A stretch of 39,877 bases of DNA from Deltaproteobacteria bacterium (GCA_005879585.1 VBKG01000303.1:1-39877), one strand, 5' to 3'; shown: positions 1 through 9,478, numbered from the stretch's first letter. The notes: generated from the sequence alone by a model not told the origin. Translations and numbers: made by a program.

Positions 1-699
1 GCGCCGCCGAGCGTGGGCGTATCGGCCGTCTCGTTGAACCCGTCGACGGTCACGGGCGGAAGCTCTTCCGCCGGGACGGTGACGCTGAACATGGCGGCGC
101 CTTCGGGCGGGGTCGGCGTATTCCTGTCGAGCAGCTCCACGGTAGCAACCGTCCCCGCAAGCGTCGTCGTTCCGGCGGGTCAGACCAGCGCCGGCTTCAC
201 CGCAACCACCTCGGCCGTGAGCGCGACGAACGCCGTCACCATCACGGCGCAGAGTAACGGCTCGGCATCGGCGGTCCTGACCGTCAACCCGGCGTCGAGC
301 TGCACTCCCACCACCTGCGCGGCGCAGGGCAAGAACTGCGGGAGCATTTCCAACGGCTGCGGCGGCACGCTTTCGTGCGGCTCGTGTACGGCTCCGCAGA
401 CGTGCGGAGGCGGCGGCGTCGCCAACGTCTGCGGGGGCGGGACGGCCTCGACTTCTCAGCTCACCGTGACGGCGACCGGGCGCTCCGGTGAGCGGGTCAC
501 CTCGAGCCCCGCCGGGCTCAGTGTCAACGTCGGCACGACGGGCAGCGCGAGCTTCACCACGGGCACCGCCGTCACGCTGACCGTGAGCAACGACCGCGAT
601 GCGATCTGGTCGGGCGCGTGCTCCAGCGGCGGGAACAAGATGAAGAGCTGCACCCTGACGCTGAACGCGTCGGCCTCCGTGACGGCGAACGTCCAGTAG
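1..699 (+). CDS. Ig-like and cysteine-rich surface/secreted protein, 3' part
   Basis: The frame is open to the left edge, so the N-terminus is missing and at least 232 residues are visible. The first ~95 residues form a Ser/Thr/Val-rich beta-sandwich-like module of the bacterial Ig-like/Calx-beta type, ending in a strand VLTVNPAS. A cysteine-rich knot follows (about residues 100-145) with the pattern CTPTTC..GKNCG..SNGCGG..SCGSC..PQTCGGGG, a motif I know from large extracellular proteins of Myxococcota-like bacteria. The last ~80 residues are another beta-rich module with a CSSGG..MKSC cysteine pair. These features indicate export or surface display; the cysteines probably form disulfides. 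No catalytic motif is visible. The next gene is convergent and ends 10 bases away. Family function is unknown; adhesion or a structural role is inference. Confidence 0.75.
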   Translation, partial: APPSVGVSAVSLNPSTVTGGSSSAGTVTLNMAAPSGGVGVFLSSSSTVATVPASVVVPAGQTSAGFTATTSAVSATNAVTITAQSNGSASAVLTVNPASSCTPTTCAAQGKNCGSISNGCGGTLSCGSCTAPQTCGGGGVANVCGGGTASTSQLTVTATGRSGERVTSSPAGLSVNVGTTGSASFTTGTAVTLTVSNDRDAIWSGACSSGGNKMKSCTLTLNASASVTANVQ

Positions 700-708
700 C
701 TCGCCGCG

Positions 709-2181
709 CTACAGCGCCGCGAGGGCTTCCTGCGCGGCGCGCTCGCCGGAACGGACCGCGCCGTCCATGTAGCCGTTCCAGAACGTGGACGTCTCGGTGC
801 CGGCCCAGTGGATGCGGCCGACCGGAGTGCGGAGCACGGCGCCGAAATCGGTCAGCGTCCCGGGTCCCAGCACGGCGACCGGACACCCGCGGTTCCAGAC
901 CTCGGCCGACCAGTTGAACTCGACGACGTCGCGCGGGCTGAGCGCCTGGTTGCCGAAGTACGCGGCGAGATTTCCGAGCGCCGCGGCCCGGCGGTCGGCC
1001 TCCGGCTGGTTCTCCCAATAGCGGGCTTCGTGGCCGCCGATGAAGCCCATCATGATGCCCAGGCTGCCGTCCGCCGGCGACGTGTCGAACGTGACCTTGA
1101 CCGGACCGTTCTCGCTGACGGCCTGCCCCGAGAGGCCCTGGCTCCGCCAGAAGGGCGTGTCGTAGATCGCCTCGAACTTCATCAACGACCCTTGCGGCAT
1201 GCGCTGCGTCAGCTGGTCGCGGAGGGGCGGCAGTGGTGGATCGTACTGGATGCGGCCGGCCAGGGTCGGCGGGATGGCGACGATCACGCGCTGTGCGTAG
1301 CAACGGTGGCCGTTCGAGTACACCGTGGCGCGCGTGAACGACTGCTCGATGCGCGTCACCGGCGTGTTCAGGCTAACGCGCGTGCCGAGCTGATCGGCCA
1401 CGCGGAGCGCGATCGTCTGCGCGCCGCCGACGAAGCGGCTCTCCTGGGCGCCGCCCGCGGTGTTGAAGTTCCGCTCGAACGTTCCGACGTTCTGCTCGTT
1501 CCCCGAGGCCGCGATGTAGAAGAGCGTGTAGAGCAGCGACAGCTCGCGTGGCTCGCAGCCGAAGATCGCTTCGGTGGCCGCCGACGTGACCGCCAGGAAC
1601 TCCGAGTTGCCGCTCGTATTCGCGCGGAGCCACGCGTCGAGCGTCTGCCGATCCCAGTCGTCGGCGCTCGACGCCGTCCACGGCGCGTCGACGGGCACGC
1701 TCGTCGACATGTTGTCGAGCTCGGAGACGGCGAGGATGATGTCCGGATCCACGACCGGATCGACGGGGGCGGTGCCGAGCGGCGTGTTGTTCGCGTATTC
1801 CTCGCGCCCGCGTGGCCCGTAGAAGACGTTGTTGCCGGTGTTGTACGTCGGGAAGGTGTCGACGCCCATCGCCTGGGCGAGGGCCTGAATGCGATCCTGC
1901 GTCGGGCCGGTGAACATTCCGCCGAGCTCCGTGTACCGCGTGAGGTCGAGCGGATGGTTCAGCACCCGCCCTCCGACCCGGGTGCGCGCCTCGAGCACGA
2001 GCACCGAGCGCCCGGCGGCAGCGATCGCACGCGCCGCCGTCAGGCCCGCGAGGCCGGCGCCCACCACGATGACGTCGGCGGTGAGTGTCGCCGCCTGCGT
2101 CGACTTCGGCAGCGCGGTGATCGCCGCGCCCGCCGCCGCGCCACGGATGAGGCCACGACGCGTGATCCCGCTGGTCTTCAT
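709..2181 (-). CDS. Tat-exported FAD-dependent amine oxidase
   Basis: A 490-residue flavin monoamine oxidase family protein that would oxidise an amine, or a related substrate, with FAD. The N-terminus carries a twin-arginine signal (TRRGLIRG, residues 7-14) and an Ala-rich stretch ending near TQAA, so the folded holoenzyme is probably exported. The dinucleotide-binding motif VVGAGLAGLTAARA lies at about residues 39-52, followed by the LEARTRVGGRV segment typical of the family. The C-terminal FAD motif is HWAGTETSTFWNGYMDGA. I chose the ATG at 2181 because a GGAGG lies 6 bases upstream and the Tat signal starts there; a longer frame to 2241 lacks such support. It is divergent from the SDR gene. 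The substrate cannot be read from the sequence (monoamine, polyamine or amino acid). Confidence 0.88.
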   Translation of the reverse strand: MKTSGITRRGLIRGAAAGAAITALPKSTQAATLTADVIVVGAGLAGLTAARAIAAAGRSVLVLEARTRVGGRVLNHPLDLTRYTELGGMFTGPTQDRIQALAQAMGVDTFPTYNTGNNVFYGPRGREEYANNTPLGTAPVDPVVDPDIILAVSELDNMSTSVPVDAPWTASSADDWDRQTLDAWLRANTSGNSEFLAVTSAATEAIFGCEPRELSLLYTLFYIAASGNEQNVGTFERNFNTAGGAQESRFVGGAQTIALRVADQLGTRVSLNTPVTRIEQSFTRATVYSNGHRCYAQRVIVAIPPTLAGRIQYDPPLPPLRDQLTQRMPQGSLMKFEAIYDTPFWRSQGLSGQAVSENGPVKVTFDTSPADGSLGIMMGFIGGHEARYWENQPEADRRAAALGNLAAYFGNQALSPRDVVEFNWSAEVWNRGCPVAVLGPGTLTDFGAVLRTPVGRIHWAGTETSTFWNGYMDGAVRSGERAAQEALAAL

Positions 2182-2316
2182 GGTCGCCTCCGGAGGTCCG
2201 CATTGAATCGGCCGAGGAGCGCGTATGGTCAATCCCAGCAAGGGGTTATTGGCGCGAGGGGTTCACGGGAGGTGGCGCCCTCGCATCCACGTTCGGCGCC
2301 CGCTAGATACCGCGTC

Positions 2317-3099
2317 ATGGCTGCCGCGTCCCTCGATCTCACCGGCAAAGTCGCGCTGGTCACCGGTGCGAGCCGCGGCGTCGGCCGTGCCCTCGCCCTC
2401 GCGCTCGCGGATGCCGGCGTCGACGTCGCCTGCGCCGCTCGCGCGACCGATGCCGCGCCGCTGAAGCTGCCCGGCACCATCGACGCGACGGTGCGCGACG
2501 TCGAGGAACGGGGCCGGCGCGGGCTCGCGATCCCGGTCGACCTGTCGCGCCCAGGAGCGCCCGAGGCGATGGTCCAGCACGCCGCCGATGCGTTCGGACG
2601 GCTCGACATCCTCGTCAACAACGCCGCGATCACGTTCGACGGCGACCTCGCGCTGCCGATGAAGCGATGGGACCTGGTCATGGAAGTGAACGTGCGGGCC
2701 CCTCTGCTCGCCATGCGCGCGGCTCTGCCGGTCATGAAGCGGGCGGGGCAGGGGAGGATTCTCAACATCTCGTCGGCGGCGGCGGTTCTCCCGATCCGCG
2801 GGCTCCTCGTCTACGGCGTCTCGAAGGCTGCGCTCGAACGGCTCACCACCGGCGCTGCCGAAGAGGCGGTGGCAGACGGGGTCGCCGTGAACTGCCTGCG
2901 GATCGACGTGCCCATCGCGTCCGAAGGGTTCGTCCACAACACCCCGGGGCTCGACCACTCGGCATGGGAGCCGACGGAGGTCGGGGCGGAAGCCGCACTC
3001 TGGGTGCTCGCGCGGCCGCTCGACTACACGGGGCAGGTCGTGGGGATCATGGACCTCCGGCGCCTCCACGGCGTCGCCGAGAGCCGCGTCGGCGGCTGA
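2317..3099 (+). CDS. Short-chain dehydrogenase/reductase
   Basis: A 260-residue classical SDR: an NAD(P)-dependent oxidoreductase with a Rossmann fold. The cofactor loop TGASRGVGRA is at about residues 17-26. The NNAA motif (LVNNAAITFDG) is near residue 104. The catalytic Ser lies in NISSAA and the Tyr/Lys pair in YGVSK. The frame is open far upstream, but the N-terminal MAAASLDLTGKVALVTGAS start is where the family begins. It ends 8 bases before malQ, so the two may be co-transcribed. Loss of the usual PG motif after YxxxK (here RIDVPIASEG) hints at an unusual substrate pocket. The substrate is unknown; it could act on an acyl-CoA, sugar or steroid-like alcohol. Confidence 0.88.
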   Translation: MAAASLDLTGKVALVTGASRGVGRALALALADAGVDVACAARATDAAPLKLPGTIDATVRDVEERGRRGLAIPVDLSRPGAPEAMVQHAADAFGRLDILVNNAAITFDGDLALPMKRWDLVMEVNVRAPLLAMRAALPVMKRAGQGRILNISSAAAVLPIRGLLVYGVSKAALERLTTGAAEEAVADGVAVNCLRIDVPIASEGFVHNTPGLDHSAWEPTEVGAEAALWVLARPLDYTGQVVGIMDLRRLHGVAESRVGG

Positions 3100-3107
3100 A
3101 GCGCCGC

Positions 3108-4688
3108 ATGGCGGACGGCCGTCGCGAGGCTGGGATCCTCCTCCCGCTCTTTTCTCTCCGCGGGCGGCGCGACTGGGGGATCGGGGAGATCTCCGACATC
3201 GGGCCGCTGGCGCGCTGGCTCGCGACCGCAGGGCACGGGCTTCTGCAGCTGTTGCCGATCGGCGAGATCGCTCCGGGCGAACGCAGTCCGTATGCCGCGC
3301 TCAGCGCCTTCGGCATCGACCTCATCTACCTCGCACTCCGGGATGTGGAGGACTTCGTCGCCACGGGGGGCGAGGAGGCACTGGACGACGGCGCGCGGTC
3401 GTTGCTGGCGGCCGCGCGCGCACACCCGAGCGTCGACTACGAGGCCGTACGTGCCGTCAAGCGCCGCGCGCTCGAGCGCGCGTTCGAATGGTTCGTCGCC
3501 ATCGAGTGGCGCACGCGGAGTGCACGGGCGGCCGAGTTCGAGCGGTTTCGAACGGCGGAGGCCGGCTGGCTCCGCGACTATTCGCTCTTCCGGGCGTGCA
3601 AGGAGCGGCGCGGCGAGCGTCCGTGGACCGAGTGGGAGCCGTCGCTACGCGACCGCGAGCCCGCGGCGTTGGCCACGATCGCCGGCGAGGTCGAGTGGCT
3701 CCGTCTCTTTCACGAGTACGTGCAATGGGTGGCGGCGTCGCAGTGGAGCGCGGCGCGCCGGACGGCGGCGGACGCCGGCGTCCGGCTGAAGGGCGACCTG
3801 CCATTCATGGTCGCGGGCGACAGCGCCGACGTGTGGGCGCGGGCGGGCGAGTTCGATCTCCAGTGCAACGTCGGGGCGCCGCCCGATGCCTTCAACGAAC
3901 GGGGCCAGGACTGGGGGCTGCCCGTCTACCGCTGGGACGTCATGGCGGCAACGGACTTCGCATGGCTGCGCGCGCGGATGGCGGGCGCGGCGCGCCTCTT
4001 CGACGCCGTCCGCGTGGATCACGTGGTCGGATACTACCGGCTGTGGGTGCTCGGTCGCGGCGCGGAGGGGCGGTTCGTGCCGTCGGAGGAGGGGGCACAG
4101 CTGGTACTCGGCGAGCGACTCCTCGGCACGGCGCTCGCGGCGGCGGGCGCCACGCAGGTGATCGCCGAAGACCTCGGCACCGTGCCGCCCTTCGTCCGGC
4201 GGTCACTCACGGCGCTCGACATCCCCGGCTATCGCGTGCTGCGCTGGGAGGACGACGGAGGCGTGTTCCGCGACCCGTCGACGTATCCGGCGCTCTCCGT
4301 CGCAACCAGCGGCACGCACGATACGACCACGCTCGCCGTTTGGTGGAGCGCCGAGCTCGGCGACGCGGGGCGCCGGAGCCTCGCCGCCGTCCCGCTCTTT
4401 GCCCCGCTGGCCGACGCCGGCGCCGAGTTCACGCCCGCCGTCCACGCAGCGTTGCTCGACGGGCTCTATGCCGCGGGCTCGGACCTCGTCGTGATCCCGC
4501 TGCAGGACGCCTACGGAGGTCACGAGCGCATCAACGTCCCGGCGACGGTGGGTCCCCAGAACTGGGGCTACCGGATGCCGTGGGCCGTCGAGGAACTGGG
4601 TGGCGGCGTCAGCGCCGAGGTCGGCGAGCGCTTGCGCTCGCTCGCGCTGCGTCACCGGCGCGCGTCAGGAGTCGCGTGTCCCGCGTAG
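3108..4688 (+). CDS. malQ: 4-alpha-glucanotransferase (amylomaltase), GH77
   Basis: A 526-residue glycoside hydrolase family 77 enzyme. It transfers alpha-1,4-glucan segments between maltooligosaccharides in glycogen or maltose metabolism, in the cytoplasm. The opening GILLPLFSLRGRRDWGIGE matches the family N-terminus. The nucleophile region VRVDHVVGYYRLW is near residue 300, the acid/base region IAEDLGTVPP near 353, and the substrate-binding Asp region SGTHDTTTLAVWW near 402, so the three catalytic carboxylates are present. The length matches bacterial MalQ (about 500-530). The ATG at 3108 follows the SDR stop by 8 bases. Its 3' end overlaps a convergent small gene by 24 bases. GH57, DUF4912 and a GlgC-like gene 11-16 kb away belong to the same metabolic area. 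Confidence 0.93.
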   Translation: MADGRREAGILLPLFSLRGRRDWGIGEISDIGPLARWLATAGHGLLQLLPIGEIAPGERSPYAALSAFGIDLIYLALRDVEDFVATGGEEALDDGARSLLAAARAHPSVDYEAVRAVKRRALERAFEWFVAIEWRTRSARAAEFERFRTAEAGWLRDYSLFRACKERRGERPWTEWEPSLRDREPAALATIAGEVEWLRLFHEYVQWVAASQWSAARRTAADAGVRLKGDLPFMVAGDSADVWARAGEFDLQCNVGAPPDAFNERGQDWGLPVYRWDVMAATDFAWLRARMAGAARLFDAVRVDHVVGYYRLWVLGRGAEGRFVPSEEGAQLVLGERLLGTALAAAGATQVIAEDLGTVPPFVRRSLTALDIPGYRVLRWEDDGGVFRDPSTYPALSVATSGTHDTTTLAVWWSAELGDAGRRSLAAVPLFAPLADAGAEFTPAVHAALLDGLYAAGSDLVVIPLQDAYGGHERINVPATVGPQNWGYRMPWAVEELGGGVSAEVGERLRSLALRHRRASGVACPA

Positions 4689-4946
4689 CCGTTGGAGGCC
4701 GAGCATCACGAGACGCTCGGCACCGAACACGCGGCTCGTCTGACCGGCCAGCGCGAAGCGGCCGTCGGGCAGCACGCTGATCGCGATCCCGTGGCGCGTG
4801 AGATACGCGCGTGCGTGCTCGATCTCGGATGGGCTCACCCAGGTGTCGCGCTCGACCGACCATCGGTAGAGGATGGTGTCCGCGACGCCCTCGAAGCCTC
4901 GATGATGCTCGCTGCTGTTCGTCACCACTGGCTTTCCGACCCCCAT
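4665..4946 (-). CDS. Small hypothetical protein (93 aa)
   Basis: I do not recognise this protein. The 93-residue frame has the balanced composition of a real soluble protein (WSVERDTWVSPSEIEHARAY, then VLPDGRFAL) and a strong G/C preference at third codon positions like its neighbours. Frames antisense to real genes here are instead Arg-rich and unlike proteins. It overlaps the last 24 bases of malQ tail-to-tail. The ATG at 4946 has no clear Shine-Dalgarno sequence. An alternative frame from 4983 is Arg-rich and was rejected. No signal peptide, membrane segment or metal motif is visible. The part around residues 35-65 reads like a small alpha/beta domain. Function unknown. Confidence 0.6.
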   Translation of the reverse strand: MGVGKPVVTNSSEHHRGFEGVADTILYRWSVERDTWVSPSEIEHARAYLTRHGIAISVLPDGRFALAGQTSRVFGAERLVMLGLQRLRGTRDS

Positions 4947-5071
4947 AGTCGACAGAGTAGCGCTCGGTGTGCGTCGAACTCAAACGGAAAAGAGTCTACA
5001 TGGCCCGGGGAAACCCTGACGAAGGTTAAAGTTCGTGTGTCCGACGCCGGCGCGCGGTATGCTCGCGCAGC

Positions 5072-5956
5072 GTGACGCACGACGAGCTGCGCGCGGCGCT
5101 GCCGCCCTACGCCGCGGGTGAGCTCGAGGAGAAGCCCGCAGCGGAAGTTCGCGCGCATCTCGCGGCGGGCTGCGAGGATTGCCTGGCGTCGCTCTTTCGG
5201 CTTCCGGTCGGTCGCCCGCGCGACCGCGGGCAGCGTCGCCTGCCGCGGCCCGGGTGGCTCGCGCCGGCGACCGCGGCCCTGCTGGCCATCGCGCTCGCCG
5301 TGCTCGTCGCGTGGACGATCCGCGATCTGGCGCGCCGGGAGGCCGAGCAACGCGCGGAGAGCGAGCGCGCGGAGGCGCGGCTGGTCGCCGCCGAGAGCGC
5401 ACGGGCGGCGGCTGCGGCCCGTGGCGACGCGCTCGCGCGGGCGCTCGAGGCCGCACGGGCCGACGTGGCGGAGGCGCGAGCGGCGCTGGCCGCCGCCGCG
5501 GGCGACCGTCCCCGGCTCGAGGCGGAGCTGGCCGCCTCGGAGGCGCGCGTCGCGAGCTTGCTGCGCAGTATCCACCGCCGCGACGCGGAGATCGACCGCC
5601 TGCTCGGCGGGGCGCCGGAACGGACGCTCGCCGACCTCGCCGCCATGCCCGGATTTCGGGTTTCCGGACTCGAGGGGCGCTCGGGCGGCGGCGCGCGTGG
5701 ACACCTCCTGTGGCATCCGGCACAAGTGGCGGCGCTGCTGTACGCGTTCGGGCTGCCGCGCGGCCGGCCATATCGGATCGAGCTTCAGCTCGACGACGGC
5801 CGCATCGCGTCCGGCCCGGCGTTCGAGGTCGGTGCCGACGGCGACGCGGTGGTGCCGATCCGGCTGCCGGTCGTCGGCGCCCGCATCCGGGGCACGACGG
5901 TCGTCCGCGATCCCGGCGGGCAAACGGTCCTCGGTGCGCGGCTCGGGGGCGGATAG
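5072..5956 (+). CDS. RskA-like membrane anti-sigma factor with coiled coil
   Basis: A 294-residue protein with the layout of a class of transmembrane anti-sigma factors. Residues 1-45 form an anti-sigma zinc-finger-like domain with His29, Cys34 and Cys37 (HLAAGCEDC). Residues 62-83 are one membrane segment ([20 protein letters not shown]). Residues ~85-185 are a long Ala/Arg/Glu coiled coil. Residues ~200-290 resemble the extracytoplasmic RskA C-terminal domain ([20 protein letters not shown], then [10 protein letters not shown]). Such proteins hold an ECF sigma factor at the membrane until proteolysis releases it. No sigma factor gene is next to it, which is unusual. The start is GTG at 5072, because the zinc-finger domain begins right there. 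The coiled-coil insertion is longer than in typical RskA. Confidence 0.75.
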   Translation: MTHDELRAALPPYAAGELEEKPAAEVRAHLAAGCEDCLASLFRLPVGRPRDRGQRRLPRPGWLAPATAALLAIALAVLVAWTIRDLARREAEQRAESERAEARLVAAESARAAAAARGDALARALEAARADVAEARAALAAAAGDRPRLEAELAASEARVASLLRSIHRRDAEIDRLLGGAPERTLADLAAMPGFRVSGLEGRSGGGARGHLLWHPAQVAALLYAFGLPRGRPYRIELQLDDGRIASGPAFEVGADGDAVVPIRLPVVGARIRGTTVVRDPGGQTVLGARLGGG

Positions 5957-6044
5957 GGCCGCCGCGCGGTTGCAGCCGTCTCCGCCCTCCGGCATACGAT
6001 CGCCGATCCATGCGGCAGCGTCGCACGGCGGGCACGGGACGGTA

Positions 6045-7637
6045 GTGCGGCGGCTCGCGTCGCACGTGCGGCGGGACGCCGAGTTCGAGGACAACGCCCG
6101 CCATCACCGCGGCCTCGCGGCCGAGCTCCGCGCCCGGCTCGACGCCACGCGCCAGGGGGGACCGGCGAAGGCGCGCGAGCGGCACACCGCGCGCGGCCGC
6201 CTGCTGGTGCGCGACCGGATCGCGCGGCTCCTCGACCCGGGCACACCTTTCCTCGAGCTGATGCCGTTCGCGGCCGAGGGTTGCTACGACGGATCCACGC
6301 CGGCAGGTGGACTGGTCACCGGCATCGGCGTCGTCGCGGGCCACCAGGCGATGGTGCTCGCCAACGACGTCACGGTGAAGGGCGGCACGCTCTACCCGAT
6401 CACCGTGCAGAAGCAGCTCCGCGCGCAGCAGGTCGCGCTCGAGAACCGGCTGCCGTGCGTGTACCTCGTCGATTCCGGGGGCGCGTTCCTGCCGCTGCAG
6501 GCCGAGATCTTCACCCCGGGCGGGCGCATCTTCTTCAACGAAGCCGTCATGTCGGCCGAGGGCATCCCGCAGATCGCGGTCGTGCACGGCCCGTCCACCG
6601 CGGGCGGCGCCTACGTGCCCGCCATGTGCGACGAGAACATCATCGTGCGGAACCAGGGCGCCATCTACCTCGGCGGTCCGCCGCTCGTGCGCGCGGCCAC
6701 CGGGGAGGAGGTGACGGCGGAGGAGCTCGGCGGCGGCGACGTCCACACGCGCGTCTCCGGCGTCTCGGACCACCTCGCGATGGACGATGCCGACGGGCTC
6801 CTGCTCGCGCGCCAGGCGCTCGCGCACGTCCCGCGGCTTGTGCCCGCGACCGAGCCCGGCCCCGTCGAGCTGCCCGCCGAGGACCCTGCCGACCTCTACG
6901 GGATCCTGCCGCGCGATCCGCGCCGGCCGTACGACGTGCGCGAGGTGATCGCGCGGCTCGTCGATGGCAGCCGCTTCCACGAGTTCAAGCCGCTGTACGG
7001 GACGACGCTCGTCACGGGGTTCGCCCGCCTCCACGGTTACGAGGTGGGGATCCTCGCCAACAACGGCGTGCTCCTCTCCGAGGCGGCGCTCAAGGGCACA
7101 CACTTCATCACGCTCGCCTGCCAGCGCCGGATCCCGCTGCTCTTTCTCCAGAACATCACGGGATTCATGGTCGGCAAGGAGTACGAGCGCGGCGGCATCA
7201 CGAAGGACGGCGCCAAGATGGTGCACGCCGTGGCGACCGCGCAGGTGCCGAAGCTGACCGTCATCATCGGCGCCTCGCACGGCGCCGGGAACTACGCGAT
7301 GTGCGGGCGGTCGTACGGCCCGCGGTTTCTCTTCACGTGGCCGAATGCGCGCATCTCCGTCATGGGCGGCGAGCAAGCGGCGGCGACGCTGCTCGCCGTG
7401 AAGCGCCAGCAGCTCGCCGCCGAGGGCCAGGCGCTCAGCACCGAGGCCGAGGCCGCGCTCACCGCGCCGATCCTCGCCAAGTACGAGGAGGAGTCGAACG
7501 CGTACTACGCGACGGCCCGGCTCTGGGACGACGGCATCGTCGACCCGATCGAGACGCGCGACATCCTCGGACTCGCGTTGGCCGTCGCGCTGCGGCCCCC
7601 CGTGCCGCCGCCGCGGCACGGGGTCTTCCGGATGTGA
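6045..7637 (+). CDS. Acyl-CoA carboxylase beta (carboxyltransferase) subunit, methylcrotonyl-CoA type
   Basis: A 530-residue biotin-dependent carboxyltransferase. It moves CO2 from carboxybiotin to an acyl-CoA in the cytoplasm. Family motifs run in order: [18 protein letters not shown] near residue 45, [111 protein letters not shown], and the C-terminal GVFRM. The last motif and the length are typical of methylcrotonyl-CoA carboxylase beta, used in leucine or isoprenoid degradation. I set the start at GTG 6045 because upstream sequence in the same frame is not family-like and a GGGACGG precedes it. No biotin carboxylase or biotin carrier gene is in the window, so its partner must lie elsewhere. 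Propionyl- or geranyl-CoA specificity cannot be excluded. Confidence 0.9.
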   Translation: MRRLASHVRRDAEFEDNARHHRGLAAELRARLDATRQGGPAKARERHTARGRLLVRDRIARLLDPGTPFLELMPFAAEGCYDGSTPAGGLVTGIGVVAGHQAMVLANDVTVKGGTLYPITVQKQLRAQQVALENRLPCVYLVDSGGAFLPLQAEIFTPGGRIFFNEAVMSAEGIPQIAVVHGPSTAGGAYVPAMCDENIIVRNQGAIYLGGPPLVRAATGEEVTAEELGGGDVHTRVSGVSDHLAMDDADGLLLARQALAHVPRLVPATEPGPVELPAEDPADLYGILPRDPRRPYDVREVIARLVDGSRFHEFKPLYGTTLVTGFARLHGYEVGILANNGVLLSEAALKGTHFITLACQRRIPLLFLQNITGFMVGKEYERGGITKDGAKMVHAVATAQVPKLTVIIGASHGAGNYAMCGRSYGPRFLFTWPNARISVMGGEQAAATLLAVKRQQLAAEGQALSTEAEAALTAPILAKYEEESNAYYATARLWDDGIVDPIETRDILGLALAVALRPPVPPPRHGVFRM

Positions 7638-7641
7638 CCCG

Positions 7642-9024
7642 CTACTGGGCGACGTTCTCGGGTTGCGGGTTCCACTCGATGCCGTAGCGCCGCATCTTGT
7701 CGTAGATGCTGGTGCGATGGATGCCGAGACGCTCTGCGGCTTCGCTCTTGTTGCCGCCGGTCAGGCGTAGCGCCTGCGCGATCGCGAGCTTCTCGATCTC
7801 TTCCAGGGTCAGGTGCGCGGGAATCAACGGGCGCTCGTCGTCGCCCCCGCGATGCACCTGCGGCGGCAGGTCCTGCGCGCGCAGCTGGTCGCCCTTGCCG
7901 AGGACGACCGCCCGCTCGATCGCGTTCTCGAGCTCGCGGACGTTTCCCGGCCACGAGTAGCTGAGGAGCACGTTGAGAGCCTCCTCGGCGATGCTCGACA
8001 TCGACGAGTGCTCGCGGGCGGCGTACTTCCGCAGGAAGTGCATGGCGACGATCGGGACGTCGTCCATCCGTTCGCGCAGCGGCGGCACCCGCAGCAGGAT
8101 GACGTTCAGGCGATAGTAGAGGTCCTCGCGGAGCACGCCTTCCTCGAGCGCCTTCTGCAGATCGCGGTTCGTCGCGGCGATGATCCGGGTGTCGACCGGG
8201 ATGGTGGCCGATGAGCCGAGGCGCTCGATCTCGCGCTCCTGGAGCGCGCGGAGGAACTTCGCCTGCAGCCGGGGATGCATCTCGCAGACCTCGTCGAGGA
8301 ACAGCGTCCCGCCGTCGGCCTGCTCGAAGCGACCGATGCGGCGGCGGTCGGCGCCGGTGAACGCGCCCTTCTCGTGACCGAACAGCTCGCTCTCGAGCAG
8401 CGTCTCCGGGACTGCGGCGCAGTTCATCTTCACGAGTGGGCCGCGCGTGCGACGGCTCTGCGCGTGGATGGCGTTCGCGATGATCTCCTTGCCGGTGCCG
8501 CTCTCGCCCTGCACGAGCACCGTGGCGTCGCTTCCGGCCGCAGTCTGGATGATCTCGTTGATGCGGCGCATGGGCTCGCTCTGGCCGACGAGCTGGTGGG
8601 CGCCGCGGAGCAGCGACACCTCCTCCTCGAGCCGTTCCTTGCGGTGCACGAGACGTCGGCGCTCGAGCGCCTGGCCGACGAGGTGGATGATCTCGTCCGG
8701 CGTGAACGGCTTCGTGACGTAGTGGTAGGCGCCGCGCTTGATCGCGTCGACGGCCGTCTCGATGCTGCCCTGGCCGGTGATCACGATCACCTCGAGCCCC
8801 GGCCACTGACGCCGGATGCTGTCGAGCAGCTCGAGCCCGCTCACGCGCGGCAGGGTGAGGTCGGCGAGGACGAGGTCGGCCTCCTGCTTCTCGAGCTCCG
8901 CGATGGCCTGGATCGCATTGTCGACGGCCAGGACCGCATAGCCCTCGCCGGCGAGCGTCTCGCGTAATGCCTCGCGCATCGTAGCGTCGTCATCGACAAC
9001 AACAATTTTCGCCTTGCCGCTCAT
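7642..9024 (-). CDS. NtrC-family sigma-54-dependent response regulator
   Basis: A 460-residue activator with three domains. Residues 1-120 are a receiver: acidic pocket Asp11-13, phospho-acceptor Asp55 (LVLADLTLP), Thr83 and Lys105. Residues ~140-380 are an AAA+ sigma-54-activation domain with Walker A GESGTGKE, the GAFTGA loop that touches sigma-54, and Walker B GGTLFLDE. The end is a Fis-type helix-turn-helix (GGNKSEAAERLGIHRTSIYDKM). It should respond to a histidine kinase and drive sigma-54 promoters. No kinase gene is adjacent, so it is an orphan here. GGAG precedes the ATG at 9024 by about 9 bases. It converges on the carboxyltransferase gene, 4 bases apart. Target genes are not evident in the window. 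Confidence 0.93.
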   Translation of the reverse strand: MSGKAKIVVVDDDATMREALRETLAGEGYAVLAVDNAIQAIAELEKQEADLVLADLTLPRVSGLELLDSIRRQWPGLEVIVITGQGSIETAVDAIKRGAYHYVTKPFTPDEIIHLVGQALERRRLVHRKERLEEEVSLLRGAHQLVGQSEPMRRINEIIQTAAGSDATVLVQGESGTGKEIIANAIHAQSRRTRGPLVKMNCAAVPETLLESELFGHEKGAFTGADRRRIGRFEQADGGTLFLDEVCEMHPRLQAKFLRALQEREIERLGSSATIPVDTRIIAATNRDLQKALEEGVLREDLYYRLNVILLRVPPLRERMDDVPIVAMHFLRKYAAREHSSMSSIAEEALNVLLSYSWPGNVRELENAIERAVVLGKGDQLRAQDLPPQVHRGGDDERPLIPAHLTLEEIEKLAIAQALRLTGGNKSEAAERLGIHRTSIYDKMRRYGIEWNPQPENVAQ

Positions 9025-9274
9025 GGCTCATCTCCATTCGCGGGTCGTAGCCGATCACCGCGGGTCCGAGGCTGTCCGTCGCGAAATACTACAACCCCGT
9101 ACGCTTGTGTACCCCCCCGGATCCCTGTGCCGGCAGGGACATTGCTCGTGGCCCCCGAGCGGAGCCGCAACCGCGGTGCCATCCGCGCATGGTCGTGCCC
9201 GGCTCGATGCGCCGCAGAACGGGCGCTTGCCAAACGTGCGGGGCGATGGCTAGAAGCCGGCCGACGAGGGTGCC

Positions 9275-9478
9275 GTGACCGGAACGATCAAGCGCATCGT
9301 GCGGGAGAAGGGCTTCGGCTTCATCACGCCGGACGACGGGTCGGAAGAGGTGTTCTTTCACCGCTCGCGTCTCGGCCCGCGCATCGAGTTCGAGGAGCTT
9401 CGCGAGGGCGAAGAGGTCGAGTTCCAGACGCGGCCGGGTGAGAAGGGACCGCAAGCGTTCAACGTGAAGCCTCGATAG
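9275..9478 (+). CDS. Cold-shock domain protein
   Basis: A 67-residue single cold-shock domain that binds single-stranded RNA or DNA and acts as an RNA chaperone. The RNP1-like motif KGFGFI is at residues 12-17 and the RNP2-like motif VFFHRS at 26-31 (commonly VFVHxS). The rest of the five-stranded barrel follows (EGEEVEFQ, then GPQAFNVKP). Length and spacing match CspA-type proteins. It starts with GTG at 9275. The 250 bases before it separate it from the divergent regulator gene and should hold its promoter and 5' leader. The next gene begins 17 bases downstream, so the two are probably co-transcribed. Confidence 0.93.
   Translation: MTGTIKRIVREKGFGFITPDDGSEEVFFHRSRLGPRIEFEELREGEEVEFQTRPGEKGPQAFNVKPR

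Noticed and set aside
808-2316. Long extension of the SDR frame upstream of 2317
   Set aside because: It is antisense to the amine oxidase and Arg/Asp/Glu-rich; the SDR family N-terminus begins at 2317.
4947-5071. ECF-type promoter (GGAAAC) before the anti-sigma gene
   Set aside because: A GGAAAC is present, but no matching -10 element at the right spacing was found.
4980-7619. 879-codon minus-strand frame opposite the anti-sigma and carboxylase genes
   Set aside because: Composition is that of an antisense shadow; the plus-strand genes have clear family motifs over the same region.
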